64,000 bases of DNA. Origin: an uncultured Afifella sp. (GTDB lineage Bacteria > Pseudomonadota > Alphaproteobacteria > Rhizobiales > Afifellaceae). Shown in pieces: positions 41,729 through 51,024 of the stretch. The notes under the pieces are model-generated. The model saw only the letters and a list, made by a program, of their open reading frames with translations. It did no database searches and was not told the DNA's origin. Both the position numbers and the translations under genes were made by a program. Numbering within the stretch: position 1 is the stretch's first letter; each line of letters starts with the position of its first letter. The stretch spans positions 28,394-92,393 of the forward strand of contig CAMYKZ010000013.1 of assembly GCA_947259045.1 (NCBI GenBank). The letters run 5' to 3'.

Positions 41729-43033
41729 TTATTCCGCTGCCTGCATGACGGCATCATCCGGTTTCGGATTGGCCGCATAAGAATCGATGCGCTCTTCGAT
41801 CACATGGCGGAAATGCCGGATCAGGCCCTGCACCGGCCACGCCGCGGCGTCGCCGAGAGCACAGATCGTGTGGCCTTCCACCTGGTAGGTCACCTCCAGC
41901 AGCATGTCGATTTCGCGCTTTTCCGCTTCGCCACGCGCCATCCGCTCCAGCACGCGCCACATCCAGCCGGTGCCTTCACGGCACGGGGTACACTGGCCGC
42001 AGCTTTCATGTTTGTAGAAATAGGCAAGCCGGGCGATCGCGCGGATAATGTCGGTCGACTTGTCCATCACGATGACGGCTGCCGTGCCAAGGCCGGACTT
42101 GACCTCGCGCAGACTGTCAAAATCCATCGACAGGTCCTTGCAGGTCTCTGCCGGAATGCAGGGAACCGACGAGCCGCCGGGAATGACCGCTAGCAGATTG
42201 TCCCAGCCGCCGCGGATGCCGCCGGCATGCTTTTCGATCAGCTCGCGGAACGGGATGCCCATCACCTCTTCTACGGTGCACGGTGTATTGACGTGCCCGG
42301 AAATGCAGAACAGCTTGGTGCCGGTATTGTTTTCCTTGCCGAGGCCGGCGAACCAGCCGGCGCCGCGCCGCAGAATTTCCGGCACAACCGCAACCGATTC
42401 CACATTGTTGACCGTGGTCGGGCAGCCATAGAGCCCGACATTGGCCGGAAACGGCGGCTTGAGGCGCGGCTGGCCCTTCTTGCCTTCCAGGCTTTCCAGC
42501 AATGCGGTTTCCTCGCCGCAGATATAAGCGCCGGCGCCATGGCTCAGGTAAAGATCAAAATCCCAGCCGTGCAGATTGTTCTTGCCGATCAGCCGGGCCT
42601 CATAAGCCTCGTCGACGGCCCTCTGCAGCGCTTCGCGCTCGCGGATATATTCGCCACGCAGATAGATGTAACAGGCGTTCGCACCCATCGCGAAGGACGC
42701 CAGCAGGCAACCCTCGACCAGATGATGCGGATCATGGCGCATAATGTCCCGATCCTTGCAGGTGCCAGGCTCCGATTCATCGGCATTGATCACCAGATAA
42801 TGCGGCCTGCCGTCATTTTCCTTCGGCATGAAGGACCATTTCAGCCCGGTCGGAAAGCCTGCGCCGCCACGGCCGCGCAGGCCTGATGACTTGACCTCGT
42901 CGATGACCCAGTCGCGGCCATTGTCGATAAAACCCTTTGTCCCGTCCCAGGCCCCGCGCGACTGCGCGCCCTTCAGGCTGACATCATGGATGCCATAGAT
43001 GTTGGTAAAGATGCGGTCCTTGTCCGTCAGCAT
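41729..43033 (-). CDS. nuoF: NADH-quinone oxidoreductase subunit F
   Basis: A 434-residue flavoprotein that binds NADH, FMN and [4Fe-4S] cluster N3. The glycine-rich NAD/FMN regions [19 protein letters not shown] and [19 protein letters not shown] are clear. The cluster-binding [12 protein letters not shown] lies near residue 350, with the last cysteine further on in [13 protein letters not shown]. It follows nuoE by 9 bases. Confidence 0.97.
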   Translation of the reverse strand: MLTDKDRIFTNIYGIHDVSLKGAQSRGAWDGTKGFIDNGRDWVIDEVKSSGLRGRGGAGFPTGLKWSFMPKENDGRPHYLVINADESEPGTCKDRDIMRHDPHHLVEGCLLASFAMGANACYIYLRGEYIREREALQRAVDEAYEARLIGKNNLHGWDFDLYLSHGAGAYICGEETALLESLEGKKGQPRLKPPFPANVGLYGCPTTVNNVESVAVVPEILRRGAGWFAGLGKENNTGTKLFCISGHVNTPCTVEEVMGIPFRELIEKHAGGIRGGWDNLLAVIPGGSSVPCIPAETCKDLSMDFDSLREVKSGLGTAAVIVMDKSTDIIRAIARLAYFYKHESCGQCTPCREGTGWMWRVLERMARGEAEKREIDMLLEVTYQVEGHTICALGDAAAWPVQGLIRHFRHVIEERIDSYAANPKPDDAVMQAAE

Positions 43034-43042
43034 GTCAGCCCC

Positions 43043-44131
43043 TCACCGCTTCTTTTTCCGGCTTGTAAATTCCGTCTCGCCGCCGTCAGCGAGAATCTTC
43101 GCCTGGGACATCCAGTCGTCACGCTCTATCCGGCCCTTGAACGTCAGTCTCTGGTCGACCCAGGCCACGTCGTCGGCTGTCCAAGCGGCAATCTGCTCGA
43201 AGCGATAGAAGCCGAGATCGTTCAGCACGCCTTCCAGTTTCGGGCCAACGCCGGAAATGCGTTTCAGATCGTCGGCCCCTTCCGGCGGCGGCGCATCGTA
43301 GGTCTTCGGTCCGTCGCCGGCGGACGCCGGCGTTTCGGCAATTGTCGTTTCACCGGCCGGCTTCCCGGCAGGCTCAGGACCCGCCGCCTGAGCAGCGCTG
43401 CGGGCCGGTTCGGCCGCGAGACTGGCGTTGGCGACCGGCGCAGGTTCCGCCTTTTCAGGCCGCGCCGCAATCGTCGGCTCGTTATCGGGCGCCGGAGCAG
43501 GCCCGTCCGGCGCTTCGCGGCGCCGGGCCTCTATAGGCTCCGTCAGCGATGTCAGGCCGGATGCCGGCGCCGATTTGAGCCGCTTGACCTGCGGCCCGGG
43601 TGCCGGCGGTTTTCCGCGGGCAAATCCGTCGAGCACTTTCTCAAAACTTTGCGGCGTCAGATCTTCATAGGTATCGGAGAAAATCTGCACCATCGGCGCA
43701 TTCACACAGGCGCCGAGACATTCCACCTCCTCCCAGGAGAAATCGCCATCGTCGGAGAGGTGATGCGGGTCGGCGTGAATGCGTGATTTGCAGACCGCTT
43801 TCAGCTCTTCGGAGCCGCGCAGCATGCACGGCGTCGTGCCGCAAAGCTGGACGTGGGCCTTTTTTCCAACCGGCGCGAGATGGAACATGGTGTAGAAGGT
43901 CGCCACTTCCAGGACGCGGATAAACGGCATGTCGAGCATGCGGCCCAATTCCTCGATCGCCGGTTTGGAAACCCAGCCTTCCTGCTCCTGGGCGCGCCAC
44001 AGCAGCGGAATGACCGCCGACGCCTGGCGGCCGTCGGGGAATTTAGCAATCGTTTCTTTCGCCCACGCGGCGTTTTCAGCGTTGAAAGCAAACCCGTCGG
44101 GCTGCGCTTCTGCAAGACGACGAACAGCCAT
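43043..44131 (-). CDS. nuoE: NADH-quinone oxidoreductase subunit E with C-terminal helix-hairpin-helix extension
   Basis: The first ~175 residues are the thioredoxin-like [2Fe-2S] (N1a) subunit. Ligand cysteines are at 97, 102, 138 and 142 (CGTTPC and CLGAC). A long Ala/Pro/Glu linker follows, then a helix-hairpin-helix module from about residue 287 (DDLKRISGVGPKLEGVLNDL). A basic tail TSRKKKR closes the protein. Total length of 362 is about twice the minimal NuoE. The ATG at 44131 overlaps the nuoD stop as TAATG, and the frame's upstream extension is rejected. The extension module recurs in RpsB and in the 41097-41717 protein. Confidence 0.94.
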   Translation of the reverse strand: MAVRRLAEAQPDGFAFNAENAAWAKETIAKFPDGRQASAVIPLLWRAQEQEGWVSKPAIEELGRMLDMPFIRVLEVATFYTMFHLAPVGKKAHVQLCGTTPCMLRGSEELKAVCKSRIHADPHHLSDDGDFSWEEVECLGACVNAPMVQIFSDTYEDLTPQSFEKVLDGFARGKPPAPGPQVKRLKSAPASGLTSLTEPIEARRREAPDGPAPAPDNEPTIAARPEKAEPAPVANASLAAEPARSAAQAAGPEPAGKPAGETTIAETPASAGDGPKTYDAPPPEGADDLKRISGVGPKLEGVLNDLGFYRFEQIAAWTADDVAWVDQRLTFKGRIERDDWMSQAKILADGGETEFTSRKKKR

Positions 44132-45321
44132 TAACGGTCCACCTCTCCAAATACGATATCCAGCGAACCGAGGACGGCGGAAACGTCTGCCAGCATATGG
44201 CCGCGGCACATGAAATCCATCGCCTGCAAATGGGCAAAGCCCGGCGCACGGATCTTGCAGCGATAAGGCTTGTTCGATCCGTCGGAGACCAGATAGACGC
44301 CGAATTCGCCCTTCGGCGCTTCCACGGTGGCATAGACCTCGCCGGCGGGCACATGAAAGCCTTCGGTATAAAGTTTGAAATGGTGGATCAGCGCTTCCAT
44401 CGACCGTTTCATCTCACCACGCGAGGGCGCAACGACCTTGCCGTCGGCTGACGACACCGGCCCCTGGCCATCGGCGGAACGCAATTTTTCCAGGCACTGC
44501 TTCATGATGCGGATAGACTGGCGCATCTCTTCCATGCGGATCAGATAACGGTCGTAACAATCGCCGTTCTTGCCGATGGGAATATCGAATTCCATCTGCT
44601 CGTAACATTCATAAGGCTGAGATTTGCGCAAATCCCAGGCCGCGCCCGAGCCACGAACCATGACGCCGGAAAAGCCCCAGTTCCAGCAGTCTTCCAGCGA
44701 AACGACGCCAATATCGACGTTGCGCTGCTTGAAAATCCGATTGTCGGTCAACAGACCTTCAATGTCGTCGCAAACCAGCAGGAACGGATCACAGAACGCC
44801 TCGATGTCGTCGATCAACTCCGGCGGCAGGTCCTGATGTACGCCACCGGGACGAAAATAGGCCGAATGCATCCGCGCGCCGGATGCACGCTCGTAAAACA
44901 CCATCAGTTTTTCGCGCTCTTCGAAGCCCCAGAGCGGCGGCGTCAGCGCGCCGACATCCATCGCCTGCGTCGTGACATTGAGGATGTGCGACAACAGACG
45001 GCCGATTTCGCTGTAGAGCACGCGGATCAACTGGCCGCGCGTCGGCACGTCGATGCCAACCAACCGCTCCACCGCCATTGCAAACGCGTGTTCCTGGTTC
45101 ATCGGCGCGACATAATCCAGCCGGTCAAAATAGGGCACCGCCTGCAGATAGGTCTTCTGTTCGATCAGCTTTTCAGTGCCGCGGTGCAACAGGCCGATAT
45201 GGGGGTCGACGCGCTCAACCACTTCGCCGTCAAGCTCCAGCACGAGGCGCAACACGCCATGCGCCGCCGGATGCTGCGGACCGAAGTTGATATTGAAGTT
45301 GCGGACGTCGGCTTCAGCCAT
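44131..45321 (-). CDS. nuoD: NADH-quinone oxidoreductase subunit D
   Basis: A 396-residue 49-kDa-type subunit lining the quinone site. Conserved blocks are [33 protein letters not shown] and the C-terminal DIVFGEVDR. The start [12 protein letters not shown] at 45321 lies 10 bases after the nuoC stop. An upstream extension to 45396 overlaps nuoC and is not used. Confidence 0.97.
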   Translation of the reverse strand: MAEADVRNFNINFGPQHPAAHGVLRLVLELDGEVVERVDPHIGLLHRGTEKLIEQKTYLQAVPYFDRLDYVAPMNQEHAFAMAVERLVGIDVPTRGQLIRVLYSEIGRLLSHILNVTTQAMDVGALTPPLWGFEEREKLMVFYERASGARMHSAYFRPGGVHQDLPPELIDDIEAFCDPFLLVCDDIEGLLTDNRIFKQRNVDIGVVSLEDCWNWGFSGVMVRGSGAAWDLRKSQPYECYEQMEFDIPIGKNGDCYDRYLIRMEEMRQSIRIMKQCLEKLRSADGQGPVSSADGKVVAPSRGEMKRSMEALIHHFKLYTEGFHVPAGEVYATVEAPKGEFGVYLVSDGSNKPYRCKIRAPGFAHLQAMDFMCRGHMLADVSAVLGSLDIVFGEVDR

Positions 45322-45331
45322 GGTCAGTCTT

Positions 45332-45949
45332 TCAATTCGCTTTTTCGTCGCCCGGCAGAACGTATTCCGTTCCCTCCCAGGGCGATTCGAAATCAAAGTC
45401 GCGGAATTCCTGCGCCAGCTTTACCGGCTCATAGACGACGCGGGCCTGTTCATTGTCGTAACGGACTTCGACAAACCCGGTGAGCGGGAAATCCTTGCGC
45501 AGCGGGTGGCCCTGAAATCCGTAATCGGTCAGGATCCGGCGCAGGTCGGGATGACCGGAAAACAGAATGCCGTACAGGTCATAGGCTTCGCGTTCAAACC
45601 ATTCCGCGGCCGGAAAAACCTCGACGGCGGATGGCACCATCTGCTTCTCGTCGGTCTCGGTCTTGACCCGGATGCGGGCATTCTGTTTCGGGCTCAGAAG
45701 ATGATAGACGACATCGAAGCGGCGCTTGCGGGCCGGATAATCAACCCCGCAGATATCAATGAAACAGATAAACTGCAGGCTCGGATCGTCGCGCAGATAG
45801 CGCAGGACGTGGGTGATTTCCTGCGCCTCGACGGTGATCGTCAACTCGCTGTAGGCAATCTGGGCGCTGACAAGCCGATCGCCGAGCGCGGAACTGATAT
45901 GATCCCTGATATCGCCAAGCGATTCCGCCATTTCCGCAAGATCGGTCAT
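45332..45949 (-). CDS. nuoC: NADH-quinone oxidoreductase subunit C
   Basis: A 205-residue 30-kDa-type subunit. The signature ERE-containing region is [20 protein letters not shown], followed by [19 protein letters not shown]. The ATG at 45949 ([13 protein letters not shown]) lies 10 bases after the nuoB stop, and the frame's extension into nuoB is rejected. It is separate from nuoD, unlike the fused NuoCD of enterobacteria. Confidence 0.96.
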   Translation of the reverse strand: MTDLAEMAESLGDIRDHISSALGDRLVSAQIAYSELTITVEAQEITHVLRYLRDDPSLQFICFIDICGVDYPARKRRFDVVYHLLSPKQNARIRVKTETDEKQMVPSAVEVFPAAEWFEREAYDLYGILFSGHPDLRRILTDYGFQGHPLRKDFPLTGFVEVRYDNEQARVVYEPVKLAQEFRDFDFESPWEGTEYVLPGDEKAN

Positions 45950-45959
45950 CCCTTGGCCC

Positions 45960-46538
45960 TCAACGCTCGATCGTGCCGGTGCGGCGGATCTTCTTCTGCA
46001 GCAGCAGGACACCGTAAAGCAGTGCTTCGGCTGTCGGCGGGCAACCCGGCACGTAAATATCCACGGGCACGATCCGGTCGCAGCCGCGCACAACGGAATA
46101 GGAATAATGGTAGTAGCCGCCGCCGTTTGCGCAAGAGCCCATCGATATGACGTAGCGCGGTTCGGGCATCTGATCGTAAACCTTGCGCAGCGCCGGCGCC
46201 ATCTTGTTGGTCAGCGTACCCGCAACGATCATCACATCGGATTGGCGTGGTGAGGCCCGTGGCGCGAAACCGAAACGCTCCGCATCATAACGCGGCATCG
46301 ACATTTGCATCATTTCAACGGCGCAACAGGCCAGACCGAATGTCATCCACATCAGCGATCCGGTGCGCGCCCAGTTGATCAGATCGTCGGAAGAGGTGAC
46401 GAGCCATCCCTTGTCGGCAAGTTCGTTGTTGATCTCGCCATAGAAGGCGCTGCCTTCGCCGACGGGCCTGCCGGTATTCGGATCGACCAGCCCGCGAGGG
46501 GCCGGTGCAACGAGGGTCTGGTCGTCGCTCAATCCCAT
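45960..46538 (-). CDS. nuoB: NADH-quinone oxidoreductase subunit B
   Basis: A 192-residue subunit binding the terminal [4Fe-4S] cluster N2. The tandem cysteines are in [13 protein letters not shown]. Further ligands are in [12 protein letters not shown] and [12 protein letters not shown]. The start at 46538 ([10 protein letters not shown]) has GGAG upstream and overlaps the nuoA stop by 10 bases. An earlier in-frame ATG at 46559 is possible but lies deeper in nuoA. Confidence 0.96.
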   Translation of the reverse strand: MGLSDDQTLVAPAPRGLVDPNTGRPVGEGSAFYGEINNELADKGWLVTSSDDLINWARTGSLMWMTFGLACCAVEMMQMSMPRYDAERFGFAPRASPRQSDVMIVAGTLTNKMAPALRKVYDQMPEPRYVISMGSCANGGGYYHYSYSVVRGCDRIVPVDIYVPGCPPTAEALLYGVLLLQKKIRRTGTIER

Positions 46539-46894
46539 TCCAGCGCTCCCTTTTTCCATTCGTAAATGAAGCCGATGGTCAGTACGCCGAGAAAGATCAT
46601 CATTGACCAGAAGCCAAACCAGCCAACGGTCTTGAAGGCGGCGGCCCAGGGAAACAGGAATGCCACTTCCAGATCGAAGATGATGAACAGGATCGCCACC
46701 AGATAAAACCGCACATCGAATTTCATCCGGGCATCGTCGAAGGCGTTGAAGCCGCACTCATAGGCTGAAAGCTTCTCCACATCAGGCGCCTTGTAGGCAA
46801 CGGCAAAAGGCGCAATCAGCAGCGCTATGCCGATGACCAGCGCTATGCCGATAAAGATGACGATCGGCAGGTAACTTTGCAGCAGTGCGTCCAA
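46529..46894 (-). CDS. nuoA: NADH-quinone oxidoreductase subunit A
   Basis: A 121-residue, three-span subunit with the conserved [20 protein letters not shown] loop and the [11 protein letters not shown] helix. The start codon is TTG at 46894, preceded by a strong GGAGGG ribosome-binding site. No ATG gives a full-length protein. It is the first gene of the nuo operon, and a promoter candidate lies about 26 bases further upstream. Confidence 0.95.
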   Translation of the reverse strand: MDALLQSYLPIVIFIGIALVIGIALLIAPFAVAYKAPDVEKLSAYECGFNAFDDARMKFDVRFYLVAILFIIFDLEVAFLFPWAAAFKTVGWFGFWSMMIFLGVLTIGFIYEWKKGALEWD

Positions 46895-46926
46895 AACGCC
46901 CTCCGGGGCAGGTTCGTCTCAAGTCC

Positions 46927-46954
46927 AGTCTATTCCAACTGTCCGGCGGGTCAA
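46927..46954 (-). promoter_or_regulatory. Candidate promoter of the nuo operon
   Basis: On the minus strand TTGACC (46954-46949) and TAGACT (46932-46927) are 16 bases apart. Transcription would begin near 46920, giving a leader of about 26 bases to the nuoA TTG. Other promoters further upstream in the 275-base spacer cannot be excluded. Confidence 0.4.
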
Positions 46955-47169
46955 CGCCAAGGCTATGCGGCGCGCGGACGCGGGAGCGGAAATGCTGGTT
47001 CGGGGTTAGACGAGACGAACTACTTTCGCAAGTGCAACAGATGAGTGGCGGACAGATTTTCGCAGTCGGCAGCGGGATCGGCTCATGTCACCGGCGAAAC
47101 GGCAACTACAAGCTGATTCTTAATTCGACGCTTTGCGAAGCAAATAACTGATATCACTTTGAGAAGTGA

Positions 47170-47246
47170 TGGCGGGAGTGACGGGACTCGAACCCGCGAC
47201 CTCCGGCGTGACAGGCCGGCACTCTAACCAACTGAGCTACACCCCC
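47170..47246 (-). tRNA. tRNA-Asp (GTC)
   Basis: A complete cloverleaf is read on the minus strand. The acceptor arms are GGGGGTG/CACTCCC, the discriminator is G and the CCA end is encoded. The anticodon arm contains GCCTGTCACGC with GTC, and the T arm has GGTTCGAGTCC. 77 bases including CCA. Confidence 0.95.
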
Positions 47247-47251
47247 GCGGG

Positions 47252-47710
47252 TGGCGCAAGACAACGATCCCTGCGCGAGAGATCGGGAAATAAGACAGCC
47301 CCGAACGCCTGTCAAGCGATGTCTTTTGCAATCATGGTCAAACCGGTCCATTCGGGAAAAATATTATCTGCCGGTCCGATCCGCACATTGAAGCGAATTC
47401 CGGACATCTGCCGATCGAACTGTTTCATTTTTGCTCTCAGACCCGCTGGTGTTGTGGTTCTGCGCGTCCCGTAGATCAAATCCAGAGATCCTTATGCAAC
47501 ACATCAAAACCACCGTTCTAGCCATGTGTCTTGCGGTCCTTATACCGTTGCCGGCATTGCCGGCAGCAATGGAAACTGGCTCGCCATCTTGAGAACCATC
47601 AAGGGTTAAACGCTATGCGCAAAAGCATACCGAATTTCGTTTCAGGTCAACGACGGCAAGGTTTCAGGCGCAACCAAAGCCGACGGAATTGCCTGGCTTT
47701 CACTCCATCC
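47252..47710. other. Spacer between tRNA-Asp and the repeat/kinase patch
   Basis: No complete gene is visible. It contains the short secretion-signal remnant at 47494-47592. A further stretch (about 47625-47710) reads as protein-like sequence in another frame (AYRISFQVNDGKVSG). Together these suggest a decayed gene. It ends at the first copy of the 70-bp tandem repeat. Confidence 0.4.
47494..47592 (+). pseudogene. Remnant of a secreted-protein gene (signal peptide only)
   Basis: A 32-codon frame starts with ATG at 47494 and encodes a textbook Sec signal peptide. It runs from MQHIKTTVLAMCLAVLIPLP to an ALPA-A type cleavage site, then stops ten residues later. Protein-like sequence resumes after the stop in a different frame up to the repeat at 47711. 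This looks like a gene broken by a frameshift and the repeat, though the parent family is not recognised. A genuine short exported peptide is the alternative. Confidence 0.35.
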
Positions 47711-47848
47711 AAAAATGCTCAACCTCGAACCGCGGCGGACGAGAGACCAGTCCTGTCATCCATGTTCCCACGCAGGGGCCAAAAAGGCTCAACCTCGAAT
47801 CGCGGTGGACGAGAGACCAGTCCTGTCATCCATGTTCCCACGCAGGGG
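47711..47848. repeat. 70-bp tandem repeat, two copies
   Basis: Two 68-base units (47711-47778 and 47781-47848) share a sequence reading CAACCTCGAA, then CGAGAGACCAGTCCTGTCAT and CCATGTTCCCACGCAGGGG. They differ at only a few positions. The second copy contains the stop codon and last 19 codons of the histidine kinase. Units of this type are likely dispersed elsewhere in the genome, which cannot be tested here. Confidence 0.85.
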
Positions 47849-50029
47849 TATGACACTATCCCGATGCGTAAGAATTTCATTCAACATTGCGATGATCTGG
47901 TCTGGCACAATTGGCTTGGTGATCAGCGGTGCCTGCTGAAAGGTCTCTGGCAAATCCTTCTTTGCGTAACCCGTTACAAATGCAAACGGAATGTTTCGCC
48001 GGGTAAGTGCCGCCACAAGGTCAGAGACGTCGTGGCCACCCAGGTTAACATCTAAGAGCGCGGCGTGCAGATCCGCCTCTTGTACGAGCCGTTCAGCCTC
48101 ATCGAGGTCTGATGCAGGTCCAATCACATCGCAACCTTCATCTTCCAGTATCGATTTGATCTCCATTGCAATCAACGGCTCGTCTTCAACAATTAAAACC
48201 CGACATTCGCAGAGAGCGATATTGCCAGGTGTGCTTCGCGAAGTGGCCATCGAAGGTGCGACATAGGCTCCAATGCGAGGCTTTTCACCATCGCTCAACG
48301 GCAGCGATATCTCGCAGAGTACGCCGTTTTGCTTGTATTCCAATTTGGCTTCGCCGCCGTGGCCGCGCAGCGTTTGCTCGATTAGTGTGGTGCCGAAACC
48401 GCGGCGTGTGGGCGCCTTTACCGCAGGACCGTGTTGCTCCCGCCAGCGCAACATAAGTATGTAGCTGTCACGCTTTTCGACAGACCAGTCGACCGCCACA
48501 CGACCCTGTGGCTCAGACAGTGAGCCGTATTTACGCGCATTGGTGCCGAGTTCGTGCAAAATAAGCGAGAAGTGGAGAGCCGCCTGCGGATCGAGAATTA
48601 CTGATGGTCCAGAGCAGGAAATGCGGTCCGCGTCGGCTCCGCCGAGCAGCAACTGGTCATGCATCAACGTCGATAGGTCTGCCCCTTCCCAGGAGTTGTC
48701 GGTCAATACAGAGTGAGCCTTTGCCAATGCGCCGATCCGACCGTTGATGCCCTTGACAATTTCCTCAGGGTTTTCGCAGTTTTTCAACGTTTGGTTGGCA
48801 ATAGCCTGAACAGTGGCGAGTGTGTTCTTCACACGGTGACTCAACTCGCCGATGAGTAACTTCTGCATCCGCTCCGCGTTCTTTGCCTGAGTAATATCTC
48901 GGCCAACTTTGGCTATGCCGATCGTTTTGCCCGATCTGTCGCGCATCAATGAGACCGTCAGTGAAACGTTGACGCGCTCGCCGTTCTTGGTGATCCGTTC
49001 AGTCTCATAATGCTCGACATGTTCACCTTTTCTAACTCTCTCTAGGATGGACTTTTCCTCACCATGAAGTTCGGGAGGGATGATGCGCAAAATCGACTCC
49101 CCCACAATCTCGTTCGCTTCATAGCCATAATTGTTCTCAGCCCCGTTGCTCCAAAAAGTTACGACACCATTGGTTGTGGTGGTAACGATCGCATCTTGTG
49201 ATGACAGGACAATTGCAGCCAATCGTGCGGCATCCCGCTCCGCCGCATGGCGATCGGTGATATCAACAAGCATATTGACTGCGCCGGTTAGTTTGCCGCG
49301 CTTATCGAACAATGGTGTTGGATATGGAATCAATCGAGCGCGGGACCCATCAGGTCTTTCAGCAATAACTTCCGCCCCTCTTACAGCTTTCTGCTCGCGC
49401 AGGGTTACTGCCATAGGACATTCGCTAAGCGGTAGAGGCGCGTCCTGCGAGTCGTAAAGTCGCCGAGTCACACACCATCTATCCTCGCCCACTATCGGCT
49501 CGCGTCCGGCTAGTTTAGCCGCTGCCTTATTGTAGAACGTGACGATACCGTCCTCGTCCGTTGTGTATAAGGCCGTCGGAAGAGCCTCAAGTATGGTCTG
49601 GAAGCGATGCTCGCTTTCTTCGTAACGCTTTTCGGCGGCGCGCGCGTCCGTTACATCGATCGTGAAGCAGCGTGTCTGGATGAACTTTCCGTCTCTAAAC
49701 AGGCCGCTAGACGAGATGAGCACGTGGCGGATTGAGCCATCCTTCGCGCGCAATCTTGCCGGGTACCTGTCCAAGCGCTCGCCGCGCGACAATCGATCCA
49801 GTATATCACCGATCACCGGCGCATCGGCATGGAAGTCAGCAATTGGTTTGCCGACGTACTCATCGGCAGTGTAGCCGAGCATTGCCAGTTCTGCCTTATT
49901 AGCTCGCAGAATCGTCCCGTCCGCCGCCACGATGTGGAGACCTATCGTTGCATTCTCAAAGAAATCCTCCAGTTCGTCGTCGCGAGCGAGGCGATCGACC
50001 GGCCCGGCAGAGTTATGAACAGCTTTCAT
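47789..50029 (-). CDS. Hybrid sensor histidine kinase, HWE family, with three PAS domains and a receiver domain
   Basis: A 746-residue soluble sensor. Three PAS domains lie at about 20-128, 142-258 and 270-380. The HWE kinase core starts near 388, with the phospho-acceptor H398 in LSHRVKNTLATVQAIANQTL. The N-box is LILHELGTNARKYGSL with the family's extra histidine. The WRE motif (529-531) and GFGTTLIEQTLRGHGG complete the ATP site. A receiver domain (about 608-725) has D660 in LLDVNLGG, FVTGY and a KP lysine. No membrane spans are present. Residues 728-746 are encoded by a copy of the 70-bp repeat. Base composition is visibly less G+C-rich than neighbours. Signal and output are unknown; the family is often linked to general stress or light/redox sensing. 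Confidence 0.9.
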   Translation of the reverse strand: MKAVHNSAGPVDRLARDDELEDFFENATIGLHIVAADGTILRANKAELAMLGYTADEYVGKPIADFHADAPVIGDILDRLSRGERLDRYPARLRAKDGSIRHVLISSSGLFRDGKFIQTRCFTIDVTDARAAEKRYEESEHRFQTILEALPTALYTTDEDGIVTFYNKAAAKLAGREPIVGEDRWCVTRRLYDSQDAPLPLSECPMAVTLREQKAVRGAEVIAERPDGSRARLIPYPTPLFDKRGKLTGAVNMLVDITDRHAAERDAARLAAIVLSSQDAIVTTTTNGVVTFWSNGAENNYGYEANEIVGESILRIIPPELHGEEKSILERVRKGEHVEHYETERITKNGERVNVSLTVSLMRDRSGKTIGIAKVGRDITQAKNAERMQKLLIGELSHRVKNTLATVQAIANQTLKNCENPEEIVKGINGRIGALAKAHSVLTDNSWEGADLSTLMHDQLLLGGADADRISCSGPSVILDPQAALHFSLILHELGTNARKYGSLSEPQGRVAVDWSVEKRDSYILMLRWREQHGPAVKAPTRRGFGTTLIEQTLRGHGGEAKLEYKQNGVLCEISLPLSDGEKPRIGAYVAPSMATSRSTPGNIALCECRVLIVEDEPLIAMEIKSILEDEGCDVIGPASDLDEAERLVQEADLHAALLDVNLGGHDVSDLVAALTRRNIPFAFVTGYAKKDLPETFQQAPLITKPIVPDQIIAMLNEILTHRDSVIPLRGNMDDRTGLSSTAIRG

Positions 50030-50563
50030 TTATTAGCCCTTTCCCTCCAACCTTTGATAACGCTTGAACGGCGAAATGGTTCCGCACATATTAAAGCATA
50101 GGCCGCAGGGGACAGGCAAAACGCGAGCATACCTCTGTAGGATTGGATACACTTCCGATCCTTGGCTCGCCGAAGGGAAGAGACCTGCAGGACCGGCCCG
50201 AGAAGAGGATGCCAAGGATATGCGATCATCGCGAAGCCTGATACAACAGAGCGAACTGCTCCCGCTTCTCACCCAGTGTTTTCGCCGCCCATTGGTTTCC
50301 TAGTTCGCCCTCTGCGACGTACGTAGCGTTCTGCCATCGTACCCAATGACGTTACCGGTAATTCGTTGGATGCTCCCGTGTCCGCAATGAGACCGTAATA
50401 TCGGATGCTTTTCCCTGCGGATGAAGCGATTGAGGGAGCGGCCAGCGAAGGTAATAGACGTTATGGCGCGATAGCGTCAGGTACGTGGGAAATCCCATGA
50501 AAATGTCTCACTTGCATGTCTCACCGGAGAAATGCAGGCATAAGGCATTGATATTATGGGAAA
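50030..50563. other. 534-base spacer upstream of the kinase gene
   Basis: No gene with credible start, length and composition is visible on either strand. A 9-bp direct repeat ATGTCTCAC occurs at 50503-50511 and 50516-50524, near the tRNA-Val end. The kinase promoter must lie within its right part, but no convincing -35/-10 pair was found. Confidence 0.4.
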
Positions 50564-50639
50564 TGGTGGGCGGTGACAGGCTCGAACTGCCGACCCTCTC
50601 GGTGTAAACGAGATGCTCTACCAACTGAGCTAACCGCCC
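50564..50639 (-). tRNA. tRNA-Val (TAC)
   Basis: A complete minus-strand cloverleaf. The acceptor arms are GGGCGGT/ACCGCCC, the discriminator is A and the CCA is encoded. The anticodon arm is CTCGTTTACACCGAG with TAC. 76 bases. It forms the right border of the accessory patch that begins at tRNA-Asp. Confidence 0.95.
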
Positions 50640-50695
50640 TCGCCTTCGCTTTAGGCCGCTTCGTGCGATAAGACAAGAGCGGAAAGCCTGCCGAC

Positions 50696-50727
50696 GAAAA
50701 AACGCCCCGCACTGCCGCGGAGCGTTT
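50696..50727 (-). terminator. Rho-independent terminator after hupB
   Basis: On the minus strand AACGCTCCGC and GCGGGGCGTT pair around a 6-base loop and are followed by a run of T. It lies about 20 bases past the hupB stop. Confidence 0.85.
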
Positions 50728-50748
50728 GGGATTATTGTCGATTCCTGC

Positions 50749-51024
50749 TTAGCTGTTGACGGCTTCCTTCAGGCCCTTGCCGGGCTTGAACTTGGCAACA
50801 TTCGAAGCCTTGATCGGCATCGGTTCGCCGGTCTGCGGGTTGCGGCCCATGCTGGCCGCGCGGTGAGTCACCACGAAATTGCCAAAGCCGAGAATGCGCA
50901 CTTCATTACCGTTTTTCATGTTTGACGTGATGAGTTCGAAAACGGCATCAACCGCCTCAGCCGCTGCGGCTTTGGACATATCCGTCTTTTCGGCAACAGC
51001 TGCTGCCAGATCGCCCTTGTTCAT
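50749..51024 (-). CDS. hupB: HU-family DNA-binding protein
   Basis: A 91-residue nucleoid protein. It starts MNKGDLAAAVAEKTDMSKAA and includes the DNA-binding arm region GFGNFVVTHRAASMGRNPQT and the K-rich C-terminal helix. AGGAGA lies at good distance before the ATG. It is a dimeric DNA-bending protein by family; IHF subunits are longer and differ in the arm. A strong terminator follows. The lon-hupB order on one strand is common in Proteobacteria. Confidence 0.96.
   Translation of the reverse strand: MNKGDLAAAVAEKTDMSKAAAAEAVDAVFELITSNMKNGNEVRILGFGNFVVTHRAASMGRNPQTGEPMPIKASNVAKFKPGKGLKEAVNS

Noticed and set aside
47166..47474. Plus-strand frame starting MMAGVTGLEPATSG across tRNA-Asp
   Set aside because: Well-known spurious translation of the complement of a tRNA gene.
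47711..47848. CRISPR-like repeat
   Set aside because: Only two long adjacent units with no spacers, and one is coding; it is a tandem repeat.
50030..50563. Possible insertion-sequence remnant upstream of the kinase
   Set aside because: Short direct repeat only; no terminal inverted repeats or transposase fragment could be read.
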